From NCBI GenBank assembly GCA_910585275.1, contig CAJUCW010000047.1, forward strand, positions 1 through 24,006: a stretch of DNA of 24,006 nt. The letters are read 5' to 3'. The position numbers were made by a program, and so were the translations under genes. Below are positions 8,743 through 15,785 of this stretch, one piece after another. Under the pieces are notes generated by a model, which ran no database searches, had not been told where the DNA came from, and worked only from the letters and a program-made list of their open reading frames with translations. The stretch comes from an uncultured Muribaculaceae bacterium. Its GTDB lineage: Bacteria; Bacteroidota; Bacteroidia; Bacteroidales; Muribaculaceae. The number at the start of each line of letters is the position of its first letter. Within the stretch, counting starts at the first letter, position 1.

Positions 8743-8775
8743 ATCTTATGGGTGCATTTACCCACCATACACGGT

Positions 8776-9666
8776 TTAAAAACTCTCGCAAAATCTTTCA
8801 ATCACCGTCTCCACAAGCCTCTTCACAGAAGGTTTATAATCCGTGTTGGCATCTTCCGCCCTTCGTTGGGCAATAATGCAGCACACCGTCATAGCCCTGT
8901 GGCCGAGAAGTTTCGCCATCCCTTGAAGACAAGCAGACTCCATCTCGAAATTCGTTATCGGCCTACCGTTATAGCGGAAAGTTTCAATCTTCTCGTTCAG
9001 GTCAGGGTCTTTCAACTGTAGCCTCACCATTCTTCCCTGAGGCGCATAAAATCCCACGGCAGCTATCGTATAACCTCTGACCATATCGTCTCGTCCTATT
9101 TTCTCTACCAGCTCTTTGTCGGCATCTACGGTATAAGGAGCCGCCCAAGTGGAATCCCACCCGACATGGCGGCAGAACTCTCGTTCGAATTTAAGATCGC
9201 AGACTTTATCGCGATCGGCATAGAAATTCAATATACCGTCAAACCCCATCCCTTTCTCTGCAATGACGAAATCTCCGATTTTCAAATCATATTGAAGCGA
9301 ACCGGAAGTGCCGATTCTCACCATATTCAGAGTGCGGTGCGTAGGCTTTACGGTCCTCGTCTTGAAATCGATGTTTGCAAGCGCATCGAGTTCAGTCACG
9401 ACAATTTCAATGTTGTCAGGACCGATGCCATGGGAAATACACATTATCTCTTTCCCCTTATATTTGCCGCCTATTGCATGAAACTCGCGGGAAGACACAT
9501 TATAATCTATCTCATCGAAATAAGAAGCCACCATATCAACCCTACCGGGATCGCCGACAAGAATGATATTGTCGCGCAACTGGTCCGGTTTCAGATGGAT
9601 ATGAAATGCAGAGCCATCCTCATTGATTATCAGTTGAGAAGGAGGGATAATACGTTTTTCAGACAT
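8776..9666 (-). CDS. udp: Nucleoside phosphorylase (uridine phosphorylase-like)
   Basis: A 296-residue enzyme of the PNP/UDP family (PF01048). It shows the phosphate-binding VGDPGRVD loop (37-44), MCISHGIGPDN, VRIGTSGSL, and the late ITNFEMESACLQGMAKLLGHRA block, in which Glu-Met-Glu contacts the ribose. It would split uridine or a related nucleoside with phosphate to base plus ribose-1-phosphate for pyrimidine salvage. It is about 40 residues longer than E. coli Udp, with extra N-terminal sequence, as in the Bacteroidales version. Purine nucleoside substrate use is not excluded. A possible -7 element (TATATTTG on the minus strand, 9722-9729) precedes it, with no well-spaced -33. Confidence 0.88.
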   Translation of the reverse strand: MSEKRIIPPSQLIINEDGSAFHIHLKPDQLRDNIILVGDPGRVDMVASYFDEIDYNVSSREFHAIGGKYKGKEIMCISHGIGPDNIEIVVTELDALANIDFKTRTVKPTHRTLNMVRIGTSGSLQYDLKIGDFVIAEKGMGFDGILNFYADRDKVCDLKFEREFCRHVGWDSTWAAPYTVDADKELVEKIGRDDMVRGYTIAAVGFYAPQGRMVRLQLKDPDLNEKIETFRYNGRPITNFEMESACLQGMAKLLGHRAMTVCCIIAQRRAEDANTDYKPSVKRLVETVIERFCESF

Positions 9667-9788
9667 AATTCTATTCTTTTGTAAATTATTACTAATATAA
9701 GGCTACAAGCTTAAACCGGCTCAAATATACCGACAGGCATCAGTATATTCGACAATGCAAGCTAATACTATTCGAAAACACAACACAT

Positions 9789-9839
9789 TTGTGCAATGTC
9801 GAATGTAGGGACATGCCTCCGGCATGTTTTACTGCACAA
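9789..9839. repeat. Nested hairpin resembling a short interspersed (REP-like) element
   Basis: A perfect 7-bp stem with a 3-base loop (ACATGCC-TCC-GGCATGT, 9811-9827) is enclosed by a second inverted pair, TTGTGCA (9789-9795) and TGCACAA (9833-9839). The GTAGGGACATGCC start resembles short interspersed palindromes seen in many copies in some bacterial genomes; that it is repeated here is inference. The TTTT after the inner stem would also allow weak rightward termination. Confidence 0.4.
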
Positions 9840-10015
9840 TACGAAATGCACAAATACTCTGCGTTGTCTATAATATAACAACAATAACCCTCTGAAATGA
9901 TATAATGATGTTTTAAAACAGAAAAACAGCAACTTCATTATATAAAAAAGCAAAACATATCGAACTAACGGTCAACTTATTACAAAAAACAGCATAAAAA
10001 TAGGCGCAAAATTCA

Positions 10016-10045
10016 TTGTCATATTAAAAAAAAGTTGTAATTTTG
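10016..10045 (+). promoter_or_regulatory. Promoter of tRNA-Ser
   Basis: TTG (10016-10018), 19 bases, then TAATTTTG (10038-10045), matching the Bacteroidetes consensus. The predicted start is about 15 bases before the mature tRNA 5' end at 10068. Confidence 0.65.
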
Positions 10046-10067
10046 CATCGCTATCAAAAACGACCGA

Positions 10068-10154
10068 GGAAAGATGCCGGAGCGGTCGAACGGGACGGTC
10101 TCGAAAACCGTTGTACCCTTTCGGGTACCCAGGGTTCGAATCCCTGTCTTTCCG
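10068..10154 (+). tRNA. tRNA-Ser (anticodon CGA)
   Basis: The acceptor stem GGAAAGA (10068-10074) pairs perfectly with TCTTTCC (10147-10153), with discriminator G at 10154. The anticodon stem is ACGGT/ACCGT around the loop CTCGAAA, giving anticodon CGA at 10102-10104 (reads UCG). The long variable arm (GTACCC/GGGTAC) is typical of class II serine tRNAs, and the T arm is CAGGG-TTCGAAT-CCCTG. A full CCA end is not encoded. The gene sits at the edge of the probable integrative element, and tRNA 3' ends are common integrase targets. Confidence 0.95.
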
Positions 10155-10190
10155 CAACCTAATCGGACGAAAATCAGTCCAAAAGCGACA

Positions 10191-10225
10191 AACCGCAGAC
10201 TATCAAATAGTTCTGCGGTTTTTTT
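10191..10225 (+). terminator. Rho-independent terminator after tRNA-Ser
   Basis: AACCGCAGA (10191-10199) pairs with TCTGCGGTT (10212-10220), extended by CTA/TAG around a small loop with one unpaired base, and is followed by a run of T to 10225. It would end the tRNA transcript. Confidence 0.8.
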
Positions 10226-10291
10226 CGTGTCTAATCCTTTCGATTCAGGACCGAAATCAGACCAAGAAAAGACCTCAACAGACATAGTTTT

Positions 10292-10474
10292 GGCACTAAA
10301 ATGGCACTAAGAATTTCAACCTCGGTTTTAGTGCCAAAATAGTGCCAAATACGAGCCTAATAGAATGTCAAACAGAGTGTTACAAAAGACATACTTCGGA
10401 CACAAATGCGAAAATAAGCGTCTTTTTTAGGCACTAATGGCGGTTTTGTCCGATTTTAGTGCCGATTTAGTGCC
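10292..10474. repeat. Array of seven GGCACTA motifs in both orientations
   Basis: Forward GGCACTA copies start at 10292, 10303 and 10430; inverted TAGTGCC copies start at 10329, 10340, 10457 and 10468. Three pairs (10292/10303, 10329/10340, 10457/10468) have exactly 11-bp spacing, about one helical turn, so each pair faces the same side of the DNA. The first two pairs form a large inverted repeat. This is the layout expected of arm-type integrase sites or of operator sites for an element-encoded regulator. Confidence 0.75.
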
Positions 10475-10797
10475 AAAAAGCGTTGTATTCGTCTATATCA
10501 CAGTGTGTTCCAAAGACGTATCTGTGTCATAAATCGGAAAATCGGCGACATTTTAACAACAACAAGACGCTATGTTAAAGATGATGTCTGAAATCGCATC
10601 CGAAACAGTTAGTCAATTCACAGTCTTACAGCCAACCAACCCGTGTCTGGATTCTGTCGTCGATGTTAAAAATACGTTATGTCGCTGATATGACCATGTT
10701 TAGACTTTGAAGTGTCCAATCCATCATAATGTAGAATCCGTTATCATTCCAGTTGCTCGACAACGATGCTACTGATAACACTAAATCCAGCGTTAAG

Positions 10798-12015
10798 ATG
10801 AAAAAGAACACCTTCAAAGTGATGTTCGTAATTCGTCGAAATCAAGTCAACCGCGACGGCAAATGTTCGATTGTCATCCGCATTACTGTCAACGGCGAAT
10901 ATGAACGATTAAATTCCACCCTGAGCATAGAGCCGGAGCTGTGGGATTCAAAAGCGGCCAAAGCAATAGGTCGCACACAAAAGATACTCGACTTTAACAA
11001 GCGTATAGAAGAAATACGATATGTGCTGCAAGACCATTACTATGAGTTGCAGAAAACCCACGGGTATGTTACAGCCGAGATGGTGAAGAACGCCTATATG
11101 GGCGTAACAGCCAAAGCAGAATCGCTCATGCCAATCTACGATGAGTTTCTTGCAGAGACAAAAAAGATGATTGGCATCAACAGGAGCGACAAGACCTATC
11201 AGAAATATGAACGCTGCAAACGCCGTGTCGAAGAATTCATGAAGGTCAAATACAACCTCACCGACATCCCACTTCGTGAGCTGAAGCCCAAATTTCTGAC
11301 AGACTTTGCCGTGTTTCTCGCAAGCACATACAAGTGCAAGCAGAATACGGTTTACAAGTTCCTCCAACTGTTGAGGATGGTAATCATAAAGGCACAGAGA
11401 GACGGTATTTCTTTCCCCGACCCTTATCTGTCATATAAGATGACACAGGAGAAAGTTGACCGTGGCTATCTTTCGGAGGAAGAAGTGCTGTCGATAGCTA
11501 CAAAAGAAATCTCTATCCCTCGTCTCGACCAAGTTCGTGATGTGTTCATCTTCGCGTGCTATACCGGTCTGGCCTATGCAGACATTGCACAACTCCGTGC
11601 CGACAACATCAAAAAAATGTTTGACGGCAAGTTGTGGATTGTTACCCACAGACAGAAGACCAAGACCAATGTTAATGTCCCACTTCTCCCGACTGCCGAG
11701 AAGATTCTCCGAAAATATGAAGGAAAATACCTTGATGGAATTTTACTCCCGGTTTTGAGCAATCAAAAGACCAACGCATATCTGAAGGAGATAGCCGACA
11801 TCTGCGGCATCGAGAAGAACCTCACGTTCCATCTGGCGCGCCACACCTTCGCAACGACGATGACACTCGGCAAGGGTGTACCCATCGAATCGGTGAGCAA
11901 GATGCTCGGCCACACAAATATCCAGACCACCCAAATCTACGCCCGTATCACCAACGAGAAAATCAGCCACGACATGGAAAATCTCGCAAAAAATCTCGGA
12001 GACCTCGATTTTTAG
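10798..12015 (+). CDS. Tyrosine recombinase/integrase, IntDOT-like
   Basis: This 405-residue integrase has an N-terminal arm-binding-like region (about 1-105), a SAM-like core-binding domain (about 108-205) and a catalytic domain. Catalytic residues seen are Lys287, His345-x-x-Arg348 (FHLARHT), His372 (LGHTNIQTT) and nucleophile Tyr381. The position usually held by the first catalytic Arg (TGLR) reads TGLAYADI, with Ala259; IntDOT of CTnDOT is likewise reported to lack this Arg. I chose ATG 10798 over an upstream ATG at 10753 because the sequence before it (TAACACTAAATCC plus 9 bases) is repeated at the same distance before the gene at 12182. The gene should catalyse integration and excision of the element. 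Confidence 0.93.
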   Translation: MKKNTFKVMFVIRRNQVNRDGKCSIVIRITVNGEYERLNSTLSIEPELWDSKAAKAIGRTQKILDFNKRIEEIRYVLQDHYYELQKTHGYVTAEMVKNAYMGVTAKAESLMPIYDEFLAETKKMIGINRSDKTYQKYERCKRRVEEFMKVKYNLTDIPLRELKPKFLTDFAVFLASTYKCKQNTVYKFLQLLRMVIIKAQRDGISFPDPYLSYKMTQEKVDRGYLSEEEVLSIATKEISIPRLDQVRDVFIFACYTGLAYADIAQLRADNIKKMFDGKLWIVTHRQKTKTNVNVPLLPTAEKILRKYEGKYLDGILLPVLSNQKTNAYLKEIADICGIEKNLTFHLARHTFATTMTLGKGVPIESVSKMLGHTNIQTTQIYARITNEKISHDMENLAKNLGDLDF

Positions 12016-12036
12016 TTGATATATAGCTAACTCACT

Positions 12037-12079
12037 GACAAAGCGTCGGCTGCATATCAACAGCCGGCGCTTTGTCTTT
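12037..12079 (+). terminator. Terminator after the integrase gene
   Basis: A 16-bp stem with one G-T pair (arms 12037-12052 and 12061-12076) has an 8-base loop and is followed by TTTATT. It lies 21 bases past the integrase stop and isolates that gene from the following operon. Confidence 0.88.
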
Positions 12080-12100
12080 ATTCGGCTGAAAATTATTTTC

Positions 12101-12153
12101 GGGAATGTTCCCGGAACGTTCCCAAGTGACCTTTCCGTCCCTCCATAACTTTG
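12101..12153 (+). promoter_or_regulatory. Promoter with overlapping palindromic operator
   Basis: TAACTTTG (12146-12153) is a consensus -7 element 28 bases before the ATG at 12182. Just upstream are two abutting palindromes: the imperfect GGGAATGTTCCC (12101-12112) and the perfect GGAACGTTCC (12113-12122), whose centres are 11 bp apart. The second covers the expected -33 position, where no TTTG is seen, so a bound protein could repress, or activate from a weak promoter. The helix-turn-helix proteins encoded downstream are obvious candidates. Confidence 0.6.
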
Positions 12154-12181
12154 CCGGCGTAACACTAAATCCGAGAAAAAA

Positions 12182-12547
12182 ATGGAACAACAGATTACAC
12201 TGGAAACACTCTATCAGCGCACGGTCACTCTCGAAGAAACCCTGTCGCTGATACTCAGCCTCCTTACGAAAGAGGAGCGAAAGAAAAAAGAGGCGAAGGA
12301 TGAGAAAGACGAAATCACATCCATTCCACCCATCCCCAACGCGATGGCGGCCCGTCTGCTAAATATGTCAACCCGACAGCTCCAGCGGGTGCGCCGCCGC
12401 TATCAACTCACATGGATAGAGCGCGGGCGTGAGGTATTCTACAATCTCGCACCCTTGCTGAAGGCAATCCGCCGCCTCAACCTCAAATGGAGCGAGGCCA
12501 CTCTGGAGGAAATCAGGAAGAAATATAAAAAAGTACCCTCCGTATGA
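12182..12547 (+). CDS. Helix-turn-helix protein of a mobile element
   Basis: This 121-residue basic protein has a helical, probably coiled-coil N-terminus (about 5-45, rich in Leu, Glu and Lys) and a winged-helix/MerR-like DNA-binding part (about 53-95: AARLLNMSTRQLQRVRRRY, then a basic wing IERGREVFY). The second half resembles excisionase-family proteins that follow integrases in Bacteroidales ICEs. A role as recombination directionality factor or as regulator of the operon is inference. The stop codon overlaps the next start (ATGA), so the two are translationally coupled. Confidence 0.75.
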   Translation: MEQQITLETLYQRTVTLEETLSLILSLLTKEERKKKEAKDEKDEITSIPPIPNAMAARLLNMSTRQLQRVRRRYQLTWIERGREVFYNLAPLLKAIRRLNLKWSEATLEEIRKKYKKVPSV

Positions 12548-12855
12548 TCAGTTCACAGGAGTTCAAAATCATCTGCCGGATGATAAAGGAGCTGGAGACA
12601 AGGCTTGATGACCGTCTTGACGGATTCGGGCGCAAGTTCATCGGGATGCTGCAAGGCTTCTCCATACTTGACCCCGACAAACAGACCATGACAAGCCGCG
12701 AGGTCTGTGAGCAGTACGGTGTATCCGACCGTAAGCTCTGCGACATGAGGAAGAACGGCGAGATTCCCTTCACCAAGCACGGTACGGCGAAGAACAGCAA
12801 GATAACATACAGGGTGGCGGATGTCGCCGAGGTGTTCGCCAGCCGGGATTCATAA
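12544..12855 (+). CDS. Excisionase-family helix-turn-helix protein
   Basis: This 103-residue protein has an N-terminal helical stretch (about 4-38) followed by a MerR/excisionase HTH_17-type fold: MTSREVCEQYGVSDRKLCDMRKNGEIPFTKHG, then a strand and helix reading ITYRVADVAEVF. The order (helix-turn-helix, wing with I-x-F-x-x-x-G, then a segment with Y-R-x-x-D-V) is typical of small DNA-binding proteins acting with ICE integrases. Start and stop overlap by 4 bases with the gene before. The two neighbouring HTH proteins resemble each other in layout and may act as a pair. Confidence 0.8.
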   Translation: MISSQEFKIICRMIKELETRLDDRLDGFGRKFIGMLQGFSILDPDKQTMTSREVCEQYGVSDRKLCDMRKNGEIPFTKHGTAKNSKITYRVADVAEVFASRDS

Positions 12856-12888
12856 AATACAGACACACTTTCACACACAAATAATCCC

Positions 12889-12906
12889 GCGTCACTTCGG
12901 TGGCGC
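12889..12906 (+). promoter_or_regulatory. UUCG tetraloop hairpin between operon genes
   Basis: GCGTCAC-TTCG-GTGGCGC forms a 7-bp stem (one G-U pair) capped by the very stable UUCG loop. No T-run follows, so it is more likely an mRNA stability or processing element than a full terminator. It lies in the 82-base gap before the DUF3945 gene. Confidence 0.45.
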
Positions 12907-12937
12907 AAGTATCAAACCCCAAAACACTTTTTAATTT

Positions 12938-14428
12938 ATGGCAAAAGACCAGAACTTAGAAGAAGTGCTTATCGCCCGCAACAACGAAACTAGGCAGGTA
13001 GGCGCGGTGACCGGACTCAACGAGGACGGCACACCCAAGATGACCGATGTAAAGTCGGCTAAACTTTCAGACCTCGTGAAATTCTCCAAAGGACAGAACC
13101 CGCTGGAGGCGTTTCTCTCCAATTTTGTCCGCCAGTGCAAGAACCCCACGACTTTCGGATTCTTCCGTGTCCCCGCCGACCGCTATGAGACAGTAGGCAC
13201 TGTAATCGGAGACTTTGCAAAAGACCCCGTGGCAAACGCCGATATGCTGAAGAACAACAAGGTGGATCTACCGCAGGCTACGCAGGACAACAGGCAGGAG
13301 GCGGCGCAGACGGCAGAACAGCCCAGTCAGTCGCCGGAAGGCTCCCCACAGGAGGAACAGCAGGAAAACACCAACGCACAGGCATCCGCAAAGGAGGCCA
13401 GACACTCCGCCATCGACGAAAGCAAAATCGACTGGGCGAACCTCAAGGAGAAATGGGGCATCGACCGCGACGAGCTGGAAAAATCGGGAGACATCCGCGA
13501 GATGCTCTACAACCGCAAGTCAAGGGTCGTCACCGTCACACCGACATTCGCCGGAGAGAAATTTCCCATCGACGCGCGACTGTCATTCCGAACCGATGAG
13601 GACGGCAATGTCAAGGTAGTGCCGCACTTCATCCACCGTGAGCCGAAACTCGACCAAGAGTTCTACGGCTACAAATTCTCCAAAGATGAGAAAACGGTAT
13701 TGCGCGAGACCGGCAATCTCGGCAAGGTAGTTGAACTGACCGACAAAAACGGTGATAAAGTGCCGTCATACGTCAGCATCGACCGATACACCAACGAAAT
13801 CGTCTCCGTCCCTGTCAAGGATGTGCGTGTCCGCGACACCGTGGGCCAGACCAAGCTGACGGACGCCGAGGTTGCCCAACTCAAACAGGGCATGGCACTC
13901 CCTCCGAAGGAGATAACCTACAAGAACGGCAAGACCTACACCGTGGTGCTTCAGGTGTCGGCAGACCGCAAGGATGTGGAATTCGTACCCGGCGCGGTCA
14001 GAAAGAAGGAACAGTCGCAATCGCAGACACAGAACAACACCACGAATCAGCAGCAGTCGTCGTGGCTCACGAAGGACGGCAAGATCAAGCCCCTTTCCAA
14101 ATGGGCGAAAATCCCTCTCACCGAACAGCAGCAGAAGGACTACGCCGAGGGGCGCGTGGCGGAACTTACAAACCGCCTCGATGACAAGGGACAGCCATGC
14201 ACGGTGTATCTCTGGTTCAACCCGGAGAAACAGCGTCCGAACACATCGCTCAGCGATCCCCGCGTGAAAGTCGCCGAGGAATCCAAGATTCAGAAGGCCG
14301 TCAACAACGACGGACTTACAAACGAGGCGACAAGCAAAGTGGCTGAACCGCTCCAGAAATATCAGACGGCTCCCAAGAACGAGGACCAGATGCGTAAGCA
14401 GCGCAAGCCCAAAGGACCGAAGATGTAA
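12938..14428 (+). CDS. DUF4099/DUF3945 protein of a conjugative element
   Basis: This 496-residue hydrophilic protein belongs to families found in Bacteroidales conjugative transposons. N-terminal block (1-97): EEVLIARNNETRQVGAVTGL and NPLEAFLSNFVRQCKNPTTFGFFRVP. A Gln/Glu-rich linker follows (about 112-155). A DUF4099-like domain (about 157-265) includes IDWANLKEKWGIDRDELEKSG, and DUF3945-like repeats follow (about 306-355, LTDAEVAQLKQGMALPPKEI, and 384-430, PLTEQQQKDYAEGR). The biochemical role is unknown. In related elements this gene precedes a type IA topoisomerase gene, as it does here in altered form. The C-terminus is basic (RKQRKPKGPK), consistent with nucleic-acid binding. Confidence 0.85.
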   Translation: MAKDQNLEEVLIARNNETRQVGAVTGLNEDGTPKMTDVKSAKLSDLVKFSKGQNPLEAFLSNFVRQCKNPTTFGFFRVPADRYETVGTVIGDFAKDPVANADMLKNNKVDLPQATQDNRQEAAQTAEQPSQSPEGSPQEEQQENTNAQASAKEARHSAIDESKIDWANLKEKWGIDRDELEKSGDIREMLYNRKSRVVTVTPTFAGEKFPIDARLSFRTDEDGNVKVVPHFIHREPKLDQEFYGYKFSKDEKTVLRETGNLGKVVELTDKNGDKVPSYVSIDRYTNEIVSVPVKDVRVRDTVGQTKLTDAEVAQLKQGMALPPKEITYKNGKTYTVVLQVSADRKDVEFVPGAVRKKEQSQSQTQNNTTNQQQSSWLTKDGKIKPLSKWAKIPLTEQQQKDYAEGRVAELTNRLDDKGQPCTVYLWFNPEKQRPNTSLSDPRVKVAEESKIQKAVNNDGLTNEATSKVAEPLQKYQTAPKNEDQMRKQRKPKGPKM

Positions 14429-14437
14429 TCTTCAAAA

Positions 14438-14493
14438 GCAGGGATATGACCCTGCACCCCGAAACGGCATCCCGGAGAGTCCGGAATCTCCGG
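14438..14493 (+). promoter_or_regulatory. Two hairpins in the leader of the topoisomerase-like gene
   Basis: GCAGGG-ATATGA-CCCTGC (14438-14455) and CCGGAG/CTCCGG (14472-14477 with 14488-14493, 10-base loop) are both perfect 6-bp stems in the 121 bases between the DUF3945 stop and the ATG at 14550. Neither is followed directly by a T-run. They could be mRNA processing or attenuation structures. I found no promoter here. Confidence 0.4.
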
Positions 14494-14549
14494 TGCTATT
14501 TCAAAAAACCACTAATCCAGAAATATCCACCCCCAATAAAAAAGCAAAA

Positions 14550-15725
14550 ATGAAACAGAAAAATCTCATAACCGTCGTGACAGACCATCAGATCACAGCG
14601 GACACAATCGCCAGAGCTATCGGTGCGAATGAAAAACACGAGGGTTACTATCTCGGCAACGGCTATGCCGTGACATGGACAAACGGACAGCTTGTTGAGG
14701 CAACCTTCTCGCCGCAGGAGAGTTTCGTACTTTCGACCACTATGGAGAGCCGCCTCGCCTACGCCCATAACTTCAAGTTCGCCATGCGCAACTACGACGA
14801 GCTTGTCGGCTACAAGAAATCAGCCGAGGACAACAGACAGCTCGACACAATCAAGGCCCTGTGGAAGATGAGCCTGACGGTCGTGAACGCCATGCGTCCC
14901 GACATTACCGGAGACCTCGACTTCCTGAGCCTCTACTACTTCATCGCCTGCCCCGTGGATACGCACCGAGCATGGCTCCCCGTGCTGACAAAGAAAGCCA
15001 TCGTCCATGCCGTGAACCACGGGCCTCAGAACCGCAAGGAATACGAGAAATGGCTGGAGGAATCCATCTACAACGCCATCGTACAGGCCGCCGAAGAAAA
15101 CGTCGAACCGAAAGGCTCGCCCGCAGTAGAGGAAATATCCGCCAGCGACGCCGCCAAAGATGCGGAATGTGCCGGCATACCCGCCCCGGCTCCCGGAGAA
15201 CAGCGCGAGGGAGACAACTATATCGGGGTAATCACCGACCGCTGTCCCCTGTTCAATCTCCCGGCCATGATGATTCAGGCTGCCTGTGAGCTGGACTATT
15301 CCCACGAAAAGACAATACTGACAGCATACCGACTGTATGCCAAGAAACTCATATCCTATCCCGCCGTGTTGCAGAATACCGTCCCCGGCGGAGTATGGAA
15401 AGCGATGCTCCGCAATATGGAGATGCTGCGCTACAACAGCAGATGGGGCCGCTCGGTGGGCGAAGGCAAGCCCTCCAAGTGCCACAACTTCCGCAACGGC
15501 GAAAGCGTGTATAACGGATTCGGCATCGTAACCACCGGACTGCACCCCACGGATCTCAGCCGCGATGAGGAAAAGTTATACAACCTCATAGTCAAGCGCG
15601 TCATCGACGCCTTCGCTCCCGACACCTACGGCAAGAGCCGTAAGTCCAAAAACGGTAAGAAGAATCCTCGCTATATGAACAGAAAGAACAAGGGGAACAA
15701 GGCAAAAACGGTTAAAACCGCCTAA
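14550..15725 (+). CDS. Degenerate topoisomerase-III-like (type IA) protein
   Basis: This 391-residue protein aligns piecewise with TopB from Bacteroidales elements but is far shorter (TopB is about 600-700). Residues 7-50 match the TOPRIM start (ITADTIARAIGA, GYYLGNGYAVTWTNGQL), with the catalytic 'AEKPS' read as TDHQI. Residues 97-155 match the second TOPRIM half (QLDTIKALWK, VVNA, AWLPVLTKKAI), but 'ATDxxREGE' is replaced by AMRPDITGDLD. Domains II/III are largely missing; residues 232-275 match the active-site region (CPLFNLPAMMIQAACEL, LYAKKLISYP), keeping Tyr270 but reading YPAVLQ instead of YPR(S/T)D. Residues 333-355 match EKLYNLIVKRVIDAF. The tail is Lys-rich. A catalytic topoisomerase is unlikely; a DNA-binding role is inferred. 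An in-frame ATG at 14493 is less likely because the TOPRIM match begins right after 14550. Confidence 0.8.
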   Translation: MKQKNLITVVTDHQITADTIARAIGANEKHEGYYLGNGYAVTWTNGQLVEATFSPQESFVLSTTMESRLAYAHNFKFAMRNYDELVGYKKSAEDNRQLDTIKALWKMSLTVVNAMRPDITGDLDFLSLYYFIACPVDTHRAWLPVLTKKAIVHAVNHGPQNRKEYEKWLEESIYNAIVQAAEENVEPKGSPAVEEISASDAAKDAECAGIPAPAPGEQREGDNYIGVITDRCPLFNLPAMMIQAACELDYSHEKTILTAYRLYAKKLISYPAVLQNTVPGGVWKAMLRNMEMLRYNSRWGRSVGEGKPSKCHNFRNGESVYNGFGIVTTGLHPTDLSRDEEKLYNLIVKRVIDAFAPDTYGKSRKSKNGKKNPRYMNRKNKGNKAKTVKTA

Positions 15726-15785
15726 ACCCTCTTGAAACCAGCACCTAAAACTCATAATAATCCCTCCCGTGTCAGGATAATTTAT

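Larger units (their letters stand above)
9667..10067. other. Non-coding A/T-rich region before tRNA-Ser
   Basis: No credible gene is present. The stretch contains the possible phosphorylase promoter at its left end, a small hairpin element at 9789-9839, and the tRNA promoter at its right end. The rest is A/T-rich without clear structure. Confidence 0.6.
10155..10797. other. Putative attachment region between tRNA-Ser and integrase
   Basis: No gene is seen in this 643-base stretch. It contains a terminator hairpin, a 16-base imperfect direct repeat on either side of that hairpin (10165-10180 and 10248-10263, 13 of 16 identical), and seven GGCACTA/TAGTGCC motifs between 10292 and 10474. Dense repeats between a tRNA and a tyrosine recombinase suggest an att site with integrase and accessory-factor binding sites. 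No second copy of the tRNA 3' end was found in the window, so the other boundary, if any, is outside. Confidence 0.55.

Noticed and set aside
8745..8770. Possible bidirectional terminator between dprA and the nucleoside phosphorylase
   Set aside because: Only a 5-bp stem (TGGGT/ACCCA) can be drawn and there is no T-run next to it.
9768..9953. A 61-codon minus-strand open frame before the tRNA
   Set aside because: Phe/Leu/Cys-rich translation from A/T-rich non-coding DNA, overlapping the hairpin element, with no family resemblance.
10037..10046. GTAATTTTGC, a match to the GTANNTTTGC core reported for CTnDOT attachment sites
   Set aside because: It contains the -7 element of the tRNA promoter, and similar strings (ATTATCTTTGCG) occur at other promoters in the window. 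It lies on the chromosomal side, away from the repeat array, so I take it as promoter sequence.
10292..10474. CRISPR array
   Set aside because: The repeated unit is only 7 bases, occurs in both orientations and has no regular spacers; no cas genes are present.
10753..10797. Fifteen-codon upstream extension of the integrase
   Set aside because: The extension is not integrase-like, and the leader shared with the gene at 12182 places the start at 10798.
14820..15545. A 241-codon open frame on the minus strand, opposite the topoisomerase-like gene
   Set aside because: Its composition is that of an antisense shadow (Gly/Val/His-rich), while the plus strand has block-wise topoisomerase similarity.
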